A stretch of DNA of 64,000 bases, taken from the NCBI GenBank assembly GCA_964580585.1, contig CAZOKZ010000004.1:1-64000 (forward strand), given 5' to 3'. Position 1 is the first letter of the stretch, and every line of letters begins with the position of its first letter. This DNA comes from CAZOKZ01 sp964580585 (GTDB taxonomy: Bacteria > Sumerlaeota > Sumerlaeia > SLMS01 > JAHLLQ01). This document shows positions 16,282-24,900 of the stretch, in pieces. The notes beneath the pieces were generated by a model that ran no database searches, had not been told where the DNA came from, and saw only the letters and a program-made list of their open reading frames with translations. The translations under genes were made by a program, and so were the position numbers.

Positions 16282-18486
16282 ATGATGATGATGCAGCCTA
16301 ATCGACGCGAATTTTTGAAATATATGGGCTGGGTTACCGGCACAGGGTTGCTGGGCGTGCAGCCAGCTTTGGTTTCGGGGGACCATGAGGCCGAAGTTTC
16401 CGAAGACGCACGGGGGGTGTTGGTTGACCTGTCGCTTTGCATCGGTTGTCGATTGTGCGAGCATGCCTGCAAAAAATCGAATGGTTTCGAGCCCGGTCCG
16501 GTTGAATCTTATGACGATCAATCGGTGTTTGTGGAACCAAGGCGCCCGGCACCCGATTCCTATACCGTAATCAATGCTTACACGAACCCGAAAGATCCCA
16601 GCAAACCCGTTTATGTTAAGAGCAACTGTTTGCATTGCAATCAACCTGCATGCGTATCGGCGTGCATCGTTGGTGCCTTGCGTAAAACAGAAGACGGGCC
16701 AGTTGTTTACGATGCGTGGAAATGCATTGGATGCCGTTATTGCATGGTAGCGTGTCCCTTTCAGATTCCCGCGTATGACTACGACGACCCGCTGACGCCT
16801 CAAGTACGTAAATGCGGGCTTTGCATGGACCATCTCGAAGCGGGAGAGCGTCCGGCCTGCATTTCGGCTTGTCCGCGCGAAACGATGATTTTTGGGCGAC
16901 GCGCCGAGTTGCTCGAACTGGCGCGTGAAAAAATCAAAACTCGTCCCGACGTTTACGTGAACCATATTTATGGCGAACACGAGGTCGGCGGAACGAGTTG
17001 GCTTTATCTCTCCAGTGTCCCGTTCGATCAAATTGGGTTTTTGTCGCTTCCCAACGAAGCGCCGCCACAACTTACCGAATCCATCCAACACGGTGTTTTC
17101 AAATTTGGACTTCCGCCGTTGCTGCTCTACGGAATGCTGGGTGGGTTGATGTATCTGACTCAACCGCGCGAGACGGACGAAGCCGTTGTGGTGACGGAGC
17201 CCGATGACGCGGACGAGATTCCTGTTATCAGTTGCCTGCAACCGGAACCAGAAGACGAACCGCAGCCCCCCCCCGTTTCGGTAATCGAAAATGACGAGGT
17301 GCACCATCACGAAGAACCAATGCCGGTTCAGCGCAAGTTTCTCACGCCCGGTGTGATGGTTTTATTCGGCATCGCGCTCACAGGTCTGATCTTCGGGCTC
17401 AAACGATTCATATTCGGCCTCGAAGCGGCAACCAATCTGGACCAGCAATATCCCTGGGGTTTGTGGATTGGTGTCGATGTTGCCAGCGGCGTGGCTCTGG
17501 CTGCCGGAGGATTCACCACGGCGTTCCTTGCCCACGTTTTGCATCGGGAAAGATATCATGCGATCACCAGGCCCGCGCTTCTGACGGCGATGCTGGGTTA
17601 TACTTTTGTCGTAATCGGATTACAGGTGGACCTTGGGCGTTATTACAACGTCTGGCATCCGCTTTTCATGTGGCAGGGAAACTCGGTACTGTTCGAGGTG
17701 GGCATGTGCGTCATGTGTTACCTGACGGTGCTCTACCTGGAGTTCGCCCCGATCGTCTGCGAGCGACTGATGACGCTCGACCGCTTTCCACGCGTGGCGC
17801 GATTGGCGAAAATTGCCCATTTCAAGCTGAATAAAATCATGTCCCTCCTGATTATCGCCGGGTGCGTGCTTTCGTGCCTGCATCAGTCCTCACTCGGGAC
17901 TTTGATGGTCATCGCTCCCAGCAAACTCCACCCCCTGTGGTGGTCGTCATTGCTGCCGTTGCAATTTCTGCTGTCTGCTTTCGCCGTGGGTTTCCCCATG
18001 GCCATCGCCGAATCGTTATTCGCTGGACGGGCATTGAAGCTAAGACCCGAGATGGAAGTTCTCGGGCCGCTTGGACGATTTGTGCCGCTGACGTTGGGAA
18101 TTTACCTGGCGGCGAAAATCGGCGACATGTGGTGGCGTGGGTCGTACACGTATCTGGGTGAAGGATCCCTTCAAAGCGCCTGTTGGATACTCGAGGTCGC
18201 TGCGGGCGTTGTGATTCCGCTGATCATGTTTTCGAGCCCTCGCGTGAGGCGCTCACCGCGGTTGCTGCTGGTCGCTGCCAGCCTCGTCGTGCTCGGTGTC
18301 GTGTTCAACCGGGTGAACGTTTTCCTGGTTGGTTATCAGCCACCTTATGCGACGCGATCGTATTTCCCCACCATCGATGAATTCGCCGTAACGATCGGCC
18401 TGATTGCAACACTGATGATTTGTTACCGCGCAATTGTCACGTACTTCAGTGTCATCAGCCAGCCGAAGGCGAAGGTGGCCGTATGA
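16282..18486 (+). CDS. Fused HybA-HybB-like protein: Tat-exported 4[4Fe-4S] ferredoxin plus NrfD-type membrane subunit
   Basis: The 734-residue product starts with a Tat-type signal (NRREFLKYMGW). Residues about 50-240 form a HybA/NrfC-like ferredoxin domain with four cysteine groups: CIGCRLCEHAC (Cys53-63), CLHCNQPACVSAC (from 116), CIGCRYCMVAC (from 148) and CGLCMDHLEAGERPACISAC (from 178). A single helix (about 275-295) and an acidic linker lead to a roughly 390-residue NrfD/HybB-like part with about ten membrane helices (PWGLWIGVDVASGVALAAGG). It should exchange electrons between the quinone pool and periplasmic hemes. HybA and HybB are normally separate proteins. Four ATGs in a row (16282-16293) make the exact start uncertain. 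Confidence 0.85.
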   Translation: MMMMQPNRREFLKYMGWVTGTGLLGVQPALVSGDHEAEVSEDARGVLVDLSLCIGCRLCEHACKKSNGFEPGPVESYDDQSVFVEPRRPAPDSYTVINAYTNPKDPSKPVYVKSNCLHCNQPACVSACIVGALRKTEDGPVVYDAWKCIGCRYCMVACPFQIPAYDYDDPLTPQVRKCGLCMDHLEAGERPACISACPRETMIFGRRAELLELAREKIKTRPDVYVNHIYGEHEVGGTSWLYLSSVPFDQIGFLSLPNEAPPQLTESIQHGVFKFGLPPLLLYGMLGGLMYLTQPRETDEAVVVTEPDDADEIPVISCLQPEPEDEPQPPPVSVIENDEVHHHEEPMPVQRKFLTPGVMVLFGIALTGLIFGLKRFIFGLEAATNLDQQYPWGLWIGVDVASGVALAAGGFTTAFLAHVLHRERYHAITRPALLTAMLGYTFVVIGLQVDLGRYYNVWHPLFMWQGNSVLFEVGMCVMCYLTVLYLEFAPIVCERLMTLDRFPRVARLAKIAHFKLNKIMSLLIIAGCVLSCLHQSSLGTLMVIAPSKLHPLWWSSLLPLQFLLSAFAVGFPMAIAESLFAGRALKLRPEMEVLGPLGRFVPLTLGIYLAAKIGDMWWRGSYTYLGEGSLQSACWILEVAAGVVIPLIMFSSPRVRRSPRLLLVAASLVVLGVVFNRVNVFLVGYQPPYATRSYFPTIDEFAVTIGLIATLMICYRAIVTYFSVISQPKAKVAV

Positions 18487-19526
18487 ACAAGGCGAACTAT
18501 AATTGGCTGACATCGCTGGTCCTGTTGACAGCGGCTATTTCAGCAAGCGCTGGCTGGTTTATACGAAGTGTTCGCGCTGAAAACCTCCCGTTGGAAACCG
18601 CGCCTGAAACGGTCATCCTCGATGAGTTGGAAGACGCATACGAACCCGTGCCGTTCGATCACCTTTCCCACGCCAAAATGGCTGAAATGTGGAACGGATG
18701 CGTGACCTGTCACCATCGAACGCCACAAGTCGTCGAGCAATCGGACGAATCCACGACGTTAACGCTTTTGTTGGCGAAAACTCAGGAAGATGCGGGGGAA
18801 ATTCCGGCGTGTAAATCCTGTCACGCGGTTTTGGCGGACGAGGGAGACATCCGCATGCCCAGTCTCAAAGGCGCCTATCACCGCCAATGCCTCAACTGCC
18901 ATCAGGAATGGATGCACGAGAATGCCTGCGTAATTTGTCACGAGCCGAAAGACAACGGACATACCGTTCAGGGTGCTCCTTCGCCCGGCGACATCATGGG
19001 TCGCATGCACCCGCCCATTCCCGAACCCGATGACAAACACTACGATACGCGTTTCACTCCGGCGGACGGAGGCAATGTTCTTTTCCGCCATCGGGAACAC
19101 ACCGTCGATTTCGGAATCAAATGCGTTAACTGTCATCGCAAGGACAACTGCTCGCATTGCCACGGTGGATCGGAAGACACCAGCGCACAGAAGCCTTTGC
19201 GCCCGGGCATGACGTGGGAAGCGTCCCACGAACCGTGCATGGCGTGCCATCAGAAGGACCGCTGTCGTCATTGCCATTACAAAGATGGGCAGCCGCCACC
19301 GAGTGCCTTCGATCACCGGCGAACCGGTCAGGAACTCGACGAAGAGCACCTCTCGCTTGCCTGTGCCTTGTGTCACGAAGACTTGCAATTCGAGCCCACA
19401 CCGACTTGCGGAAGCACGGAATGCCATCCGGATAGCCGTATAGAATATCCGGACCAACTGCCGGGTCTGGTTGTACCGGTGGAATCGCCAGTAATGGACG
19501 AGACGGCAGGGGAGGGACAGCCATGA
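18483..19526 (+). CDS. Multiheme cytochrome c, about ten hemes
   Basis: The start at 18483 overlaps the preceding stop by four bases. The 347-residue product has an N-terminal hydrophobic segment (LTSLVLLTAAISASAGWF) that may be a signal peptide or an uncleaved anchor. Nine CxxCH motifs are present (CVTCH, CKSCH, CLNCH, CVICH, CVNCH, CSHCH, CMACH, CRHCH, CALCH), plus one CX4CH (CGSTECH) near the C terminus. The arrangement recalls the HmcA/class III cytochrome c superfamily, with an FDHLSH start. It should take electrons from, or pass them to, the Fe-S/NrfD protein in the periplasm. Confidence 0.88.
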   Translation: MNKANYNWLTSLVLLTAAISASAGWFIRSVRAENLPLETAPETVILDELEDAYEPVPFDHLSHAKMAEMWNGCVTCHHRTPQVVEQSDESTTLTLLLAKTQEDAGEIPACKSCHAVLADEGDIRMPSLKGAYHRQCLNCHQEWMHENACVICHEPKDNGHTVQGAPSPGDIMGRMHPPIPEPDDKHYDTRFTPADGGNVLFRHREHTVDFGIKCVNCHRKDNCSHCHGGSEDTSAQKPLRPGMTWEASHEPCMACHQKDRCRHCHYKDGQPPPSAFDHRRTGQELDEEHLSLACALCHEDLQFEPTPTCGSTECHPDSRIEYPDQLPGLVVPVESPVMDETAGEGQP

Positions 19527-21841
19527 TCGAGTGGACTGCGAAACGATTAGCCGGGCTGTTCTTCGGGGTGTTACTTGCTGCGAGTTCGGGATTTCAATCA
19601 GCACATGCGGCGATATTAACCGACGCTGCCGGGCGGCCGATGCAAGTCATCGAACCGGCCAACTGTGTCACATCGGAATGCCACACAGAGGTAAAAACCT
19701 ATACGACCCTCCATGGTCCCGTGGGAGATAATTCATGTAACGCCTGTCACTGGCTGTCAAACGCCGAACACCACACGTTCGATTTCGCACGCCAGGGTGA
19801 GGAACTCTGTACCTTCTGCCACGAATTCGAGACTGGAATGCTGCCCGTCATTCACCAACCGGTGATTGCGGGTGAATGCCTTGGATGCCATAATCCTCAT
19901 GGAGGCACAGATCGGAAATTCATTCGGGAAGCCTCGGTGGAACGAACCTGTGGCCGGTGTCACGAAAGCGTGGTGTACGGAAAAGAATTTTTGCACGACC
20001 CGGTTAAAACGGGCGAATGCCTCAACTGCCATCGGCCCCATGCGTCGAAATATCCCAACCTGCTGGATGCGGTGGGGACGGAGCTCTGTTTTTCCTGTCA
20101 CGATGAATTCCAAGAGCAGATGTTGAATGCCCTCTTTACCCACGAAGCCTTAAAAGAAGGTTGCCTCGCATGCCATGACGTTCACGGTTCCGATCATCCC
20201 ATGGAGATCAAGCAGCCGGTTTCATCGCTTTGCCTGGACTGCCACGATTCCATCCGACAAAGCACTCAGGCCGAGTATCAACATCCGCCGGTTCTGGACG
20301 ATACTGCCTGTTTGACCTGCCATACGCCGCACGGAGGGAATCTGGCTTCTTTGATGGTCGATGTTCCCATCCGGGTTTGCATGACTTGCCACGATGAAAA
20401 GAAACTGGATAAAAAAGGGATTGAGCTGATCACTGCGATGGTTCGGATGAACGATTCTTCACGGTTCCAGCACACCCCGGTTCGAGAAGGCCAATGCGGC
20501 GGTTGCCACACAATTCACGGAGGCAACATTCCCCTGCTGCTGTGCGAGCCATACTCGACGCAATTCAACCAACCATTTGAAGACGCTAAATACGAACTCT
20601 GTTTTAGTTGTCACGACGAACGTTTGGTTGATCAACAAAAAGCCGAAGGCGTGACCGACTTCCGCGATGGCAACCGTAACCTGCACTATGCCCATGTGAT
20701 CGAAGGCAACATCGGCCACAATTGCCGCGTTTGCCATGGGGTGCATACCTCGAAATTCCCGGCACTCGTGCGTGACCGTGTGCCGTTTGGTAATTGGATG
20801 ATGACCACGCAATTCGAGCAAACCCTGACGGGCGGCACGTGCAACACCGGATGCCATCCACAACTTGCTTACGATCGCGTCAATCAAGTTGGCACGTATC
20901 CCGTCGAGGCAATGGCATCATCTTCACCGCGCGTTCCAATAGCCGATAAGCGGCAGCCTGTCCTGGCGAAATGGTCCGGGCAGGATATCCATTGGACGAA
21001 CGTGACAATCCCCGTCGCCGATCGTCCCAGCGTGCTGCTGTTCCTGCGTGCCGATCAGCCCCAATCCCGGCAAGCGATCAAACTGGTCTCCGAAGCGACT
21101 CCCCAAGTCGATCTTGCTCAAGTCGTCGTTGTGTTTTGCGGCGAAAACGCTCGCGAACAGGCTGAATCGTTTGCAACGACAGCGATTACAAGCTGGCCCG
21201 TCGTCGCGGATACCGAATATGATTTATCCGGATCGTTGGGAGTTGAAGTCTGGCCGACAACGCTTGTCATCCAGGCTGACGGCAGAGTGTTGGCTCACAT
21301 GGGAGGCGCAGCACCGTCGCGGACTTTGGAAGTGGCAGCCTATCTCGACCTTGCCACGAATCAAATCGATTCGGGAACACTCAAACAACGGCTTGTGCAG
21401 GCTGGATTGATCGGCGACGGACCGCAGAAACGTGCCGCCTGGTATTTACAAATGGGACGCAAACTGCTTGGCGAAGGCAAAGCCGATGAAGCGCGCAAAA
21501 CGCTTGCCGATGGATTAAATTCCGAGCCGGAATCGATCGATCTCCAGGTAGAAATGATTCGAGCGCTTGTGGAATTGAAACAAGCTAATGAAGCGATGGA
21601 AGCGATAGAGAAACTTCCGCACGATGGTGTTTCCGCATGGGAACGCGATCTGTTGCGCGGGCGTGCGATCGCGCTCCAGGGCAATTGGTCGGAAGCGCGT
21701 CGTTTGGCCGAGAGTGTATTGAACCAAAAACCCGATCTTGGCGAAGCCCACTACTTCATGGGCACCGTTTACGAACATGACCGTGAATGGGAAAAAGCCG
21801 CAGAAGAATATCGGGCAGCGTATCGACTCGGTTTTCGATAA
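19523..21841 (+). CDS. Multiheme cytochrome c fused to thioredoxin-like and TPR domains
   Basis: The product is 772 residues, again coupled by a four-base overlap. A signal peptide (AGLFFGVLLAASSGFQSAHA) is followed by about 440 residues with thirteen CxxCH motifs in paired blocks (GECLGCHNPHGG, ELCFSCH, ACLTCHTPHGG), as in doubled-CXXCH cytochromes. A CX4CH (CVTSECH) and a CX3CH (CNTGCH) flank them. Residues about 490-610 look like a thioredoxin fold (VWPTTLVIQADGRVLAHMGG) without a CxxC pair. The last 140 residues are TPR repeats (EAHYFMGTVYEHDREWEKAAEEY). It is likely periplasmic. The fusion of heme chain, thioredoxin fold and TPR suggests a scaffold as well as a wire. Confidence 0.85.
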   Translation: MIEWTAKRLAGLFFGVLLAASSGFQSAHAAILTDAAGRPMQVIEPANCVTSECHTEVKTYTTLHGPVGDNSCNACHWLSNAEHHTFDFARQGEELCTFCHEFETGMLPVIHQPVIAGECLGCHNPHGGTDRKFIREASVERTCGRCHESVVYGKEFLHDPVKTGECLNCHRPHASKYPNLLDAVGTELCFSCHDEFQEQMLNALFTHEALKEGCLACHDVHGSDHPMEIKQPVSSLCLDCHDSIRQSTQAEYQHPPVLDDTACLTCHTPHGGNLASLMVDVPIRVCMTCHDEKKLDKKGIELITAMVRMNDSSRFQHTPVREGQCGGCHTIHGGNIPLLLCEPYSTQFNQPFEDAKYELCFSCHDERLVDQQKAEGVTDFRDGNRNLHYAHVIEGNIGHNCRVCHGVHTSKFPALVRDRVPFGNWMMTTQFEQTLTGGTCNTGCHPQLAYDRVNQVGTYPVEAMASSSPRVPIADKRQPVLAKWSGQDIHWTNVTIPVADRPSVLLFLRADQPQSRQAIKLVSEATPQVDLAQVVVVFCGENAREQAESFATTAITSWPVVADTEYDLSGSLGVEVWPTTLVIQADGRVLAHMGGAAPSRTLEVAAYLDLATNQIDSGTLKQRLVQAGLIGDGPQKRAAWYLQMGRKLLGEGKADEARKTLADGLNSEPESIDLQVEMIRALVELKQANEAMEAIEKLPHDGVSAWERDLLRGRAIALQGNWSEARRLAESVLNQKPDLGEAHYFMGTVYEHDREWEKAAEEYRAAYRLGFR

Positions 21842-21864
21842 ACCCGATACTACGGTTATAATGA

Positions 21865-21898
21865 AACGCGGCGCCTCCATGTTCGGAGGCGCCGCGTT
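21865..21898. terminator. Stem-loop between convergent genes
   Basis: AACGCGGCGCCTCC (21865-21878) pairs perfectly with GGAGGCGCCGCGTT (21885-21898) around ATGTTC. It ends the multiheme operon and lies just past the 3' end of the minus-strand CotH gene. Confidence 0.65.
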
Positions 21899-21921
21899 GT
21901 CGTGTGCTTCAGGTATTCGCG

Positions 21922-24900
21922 TCAGGGCACGTTTCGTGTCACGTACATCTGCCACGGACCGTTCGGTTTATGATGGAAACCAAGCTGGGCGTTTTTCACC
22001 GGTTCGAGGAACGCGCCACGACCGGTGGATTCGGCTACCCAGGCTTCGCCATATTCGTTCAACTGGATCAAGTCGTCGATACCGTCGCCGTTGGCGTCGC
22101 CGGCAAACACCCACCAGCCTTCACCCAAGTCTGGCGCATCGCGGTAACCCAGCCAACCCCACCGCGTGGGCGAGCTGAACGCCGTGCCCGTCGAGAGCGA
22201 AACCCATGCGTCGCCATATTCGGTGATTTGGCAAAGGTCCACTTTCCCGTCATCATTGAAGTCGCCTAAATGCGTACCGTAATGCGTCGCCGGGCTGTAC
22301 GTGAATCCGGTGAAGCCAAAGAACGTGGGCGCTTCGATCGACATTGCAGGTGTGGCGATTGCTACCGAGACCAATCCACCCGGTTCAAGCTGTACGATGT
22401 CGTCGCGTCCGTCGCCTGTGACGTCGCCAGTGGCCAGCCAATAGCCATTCGCTTCGTCGTGAGTAAACGCCGACGGAACTGCCAGCGATGGGCCCGGTAC
22501 ATTGCCCGCACCATCATTGTAACCGACCCATAGATCGTGATATTCGGTGAATTGAGCAAGATCCGCAGCGCCATCGCCGTTAAAATCGCCTGTCAACGTT
22601 GTCCAACCCGACGTGTCGTCGATCAAATAACCCGCGCTTTGCTTGGTCGGAGGACCGAACGTTTCATTGCCTAGGTTGGTGACCGTCCAGGCTTCGCCGT
22701 ATTCGGTTACCACAGCCATGTCGCTCAGATTGTCTGCGTTGAAATCGGCAGTCATGGTTTTCCAACCACTCGCCGGGTCTTGGAAGAATCCGAGCTGACC
22801 GTATTTCACGGCATCCTGGAAAGTACCCGCCACGTTCAGCGAACCCCACGCCTCGCCGAACTGCGTCAGCACCATCAGATCGCACAATTCACCCGCTGCG
22901 TTGCGAGTAACGACGACACTGAGGTTCGTGCTGACGAGCAGCGTGGTGTCGATTGCTTGAATCTGGATCAAGTTCGTTCCCACGATCACCGGAACATCGA
23001 TACTCCAATTGGACCAGTCGCCCGAGTTGTTATTCGCGACTGACCAGGTGGACGGTTCAATCGTGACCAGTCGATAGCTCACCTGAAGTAAGTTTTCATC
23101 CCCATCGCTGGCTGTTCCCTCGATGTGCACCGAGTCTTCTGGATAAAGCAGGTGGTTGCTTGGAATAAAGTTGGTCACAGATACTTGAGGAGGATCGCCC
23201 GCCGAGTTATTGGTGCCGGGGGTTGGATTGAACAGGATTTGGAATGGCTCGAAGCCATCGGGAAAGAGGCCAATGGACATCGAAGTTCCGATCGTTCCGT
23301 ACGATACATCGTGAATGACCTGGTTGTCGTTGTTGTCGTTGTCGAACAACCCCAGTTCGCCTCCATTAGGGTCGATTACAAAGTTGGTTTGCGGCAGGGT
23401 CGGTGTCGAACCGCTGTCGTCGCCAAATGCAAGAACCAACAAGAAGTCATCCGGTTCGACCGTGGTACCCTCGGGGAATTGCCACATGGTCGGGTTGGCT
23501 AAATCGTTCGTCAGATACATACCGCTCAGATCGAACGTGGATTCTTCGGCGTTGTAGATTTCCACCCACGGGCCGGGAAGTGTTGATTTGTCGGTTTTCT
23601 CGCCCGAAACGGGCAGGGTAACGTCCGGCCCCTTGAATTCGTTGATAAACACAGCCGGAACCGGGCGCAGTAATTTGCGGCGTTCCACCACAACGGAATC
23701 AATCGGACCGTACAGAACTTCATCGTCCACGGCGCGTACTTCAATCAGGTTGTCGCCTACGCCGAGCGGGGCGTCGCAGCTCCATTGTGTCCAGTCGCCC
23801 GAATCGTTATTCGCCGGTTGCCACAACGTCGTTTCGCTCTTGTCGAACGATGTCTCCGTCGTGACGCGATAGAACACAACACTCAGAGTTCCATTCGTGT
23901 CTTTCGCTGTTCCAGAGAGATTCACCGACGTCGTGCTGTTCGAGAGCCAGGTACCCGGATCCACATTCACGATCTTCACCGTCGGCGGGTGGTTTGCCGG
24001 ACCCAGATTCGCGTATCCGGGTGTTGGGTAAGGCAAGTTGCTAAGTTCCACGTGATAGTGACCTTCGGGATAGTACAATCCCTGCGACACATCGGTCTGC
24101 TGGTCACGGTACACAAAGATATAGATCGGATCGTTACTATGCGCGTCATCGTGAAAAAGCCCCAGATGTTCACCGTTCTTACTCAGGCTGAAATTCGTGT
24201 GGGGATCGTCCGGCGTTGATTGTAACTCGTTGCTGTCAGCCCAAACCAGGAGGAAACCTTTCGATGCGATTGTGGTGCCCGCCGGGAATTGCCATTTCGT
24301 TGGATTCCAGAGATCGTCTGTCAGGTACAAACCACTCAAATCGAAATCTGTTTCTTCGTCATTGTAGATTTCGATCCAATCTGCAGGCTCGCCAAAATTA
24401 TCCGTGATCGTCGTTGTGTTATCCGCCATGAATTCATTGATGAACAAACGAGGGACGGTGTTTTCTTCTGGCATGCGTGCCCAAGTATGCGAAACCACGT
24501 CACTCATCGCGCCTTCGTCGTCGATGGCGCGTATTTCCATCGTGCCTACGCCAACACCAATATATTCATCGCCAAACCATTGGCTCCAATCGTCACCCGG
24601 TAATATCTGATAGGCCGGTATCCAACCGGTAGTTTCAAATTTGTTTCGGAAGGGAAGTTCGGACGAGGCTGTGATCCGCATTTGAACCTCGGTGACCGTG
24701 CCATCCATATCGCTCGCTGTTCCCTCCAAATGAATGTAGTCGCTGAAGGGGTCGTCATAGAAAGAAGTAGCCGAATCGGGGATCACCGACGTGATAGCCA
24801 CCGTCGGATTTGCATTCGGAGCCAATGTATTTGAAACACCCGGAGTCGGACCGCTTAACGCTTGGGGCGACCCCACACCGTCGGGCAATAAGCCCTCCGT

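Noticed and set aside
15838..17310. 490-codon minus-strand frame
   Set aside because: Spans the intergenic region and runs antisense to the Fe-S/NrfD gene, whose cysteine motifs are unmistakable; the antisense product has no recognisable features.
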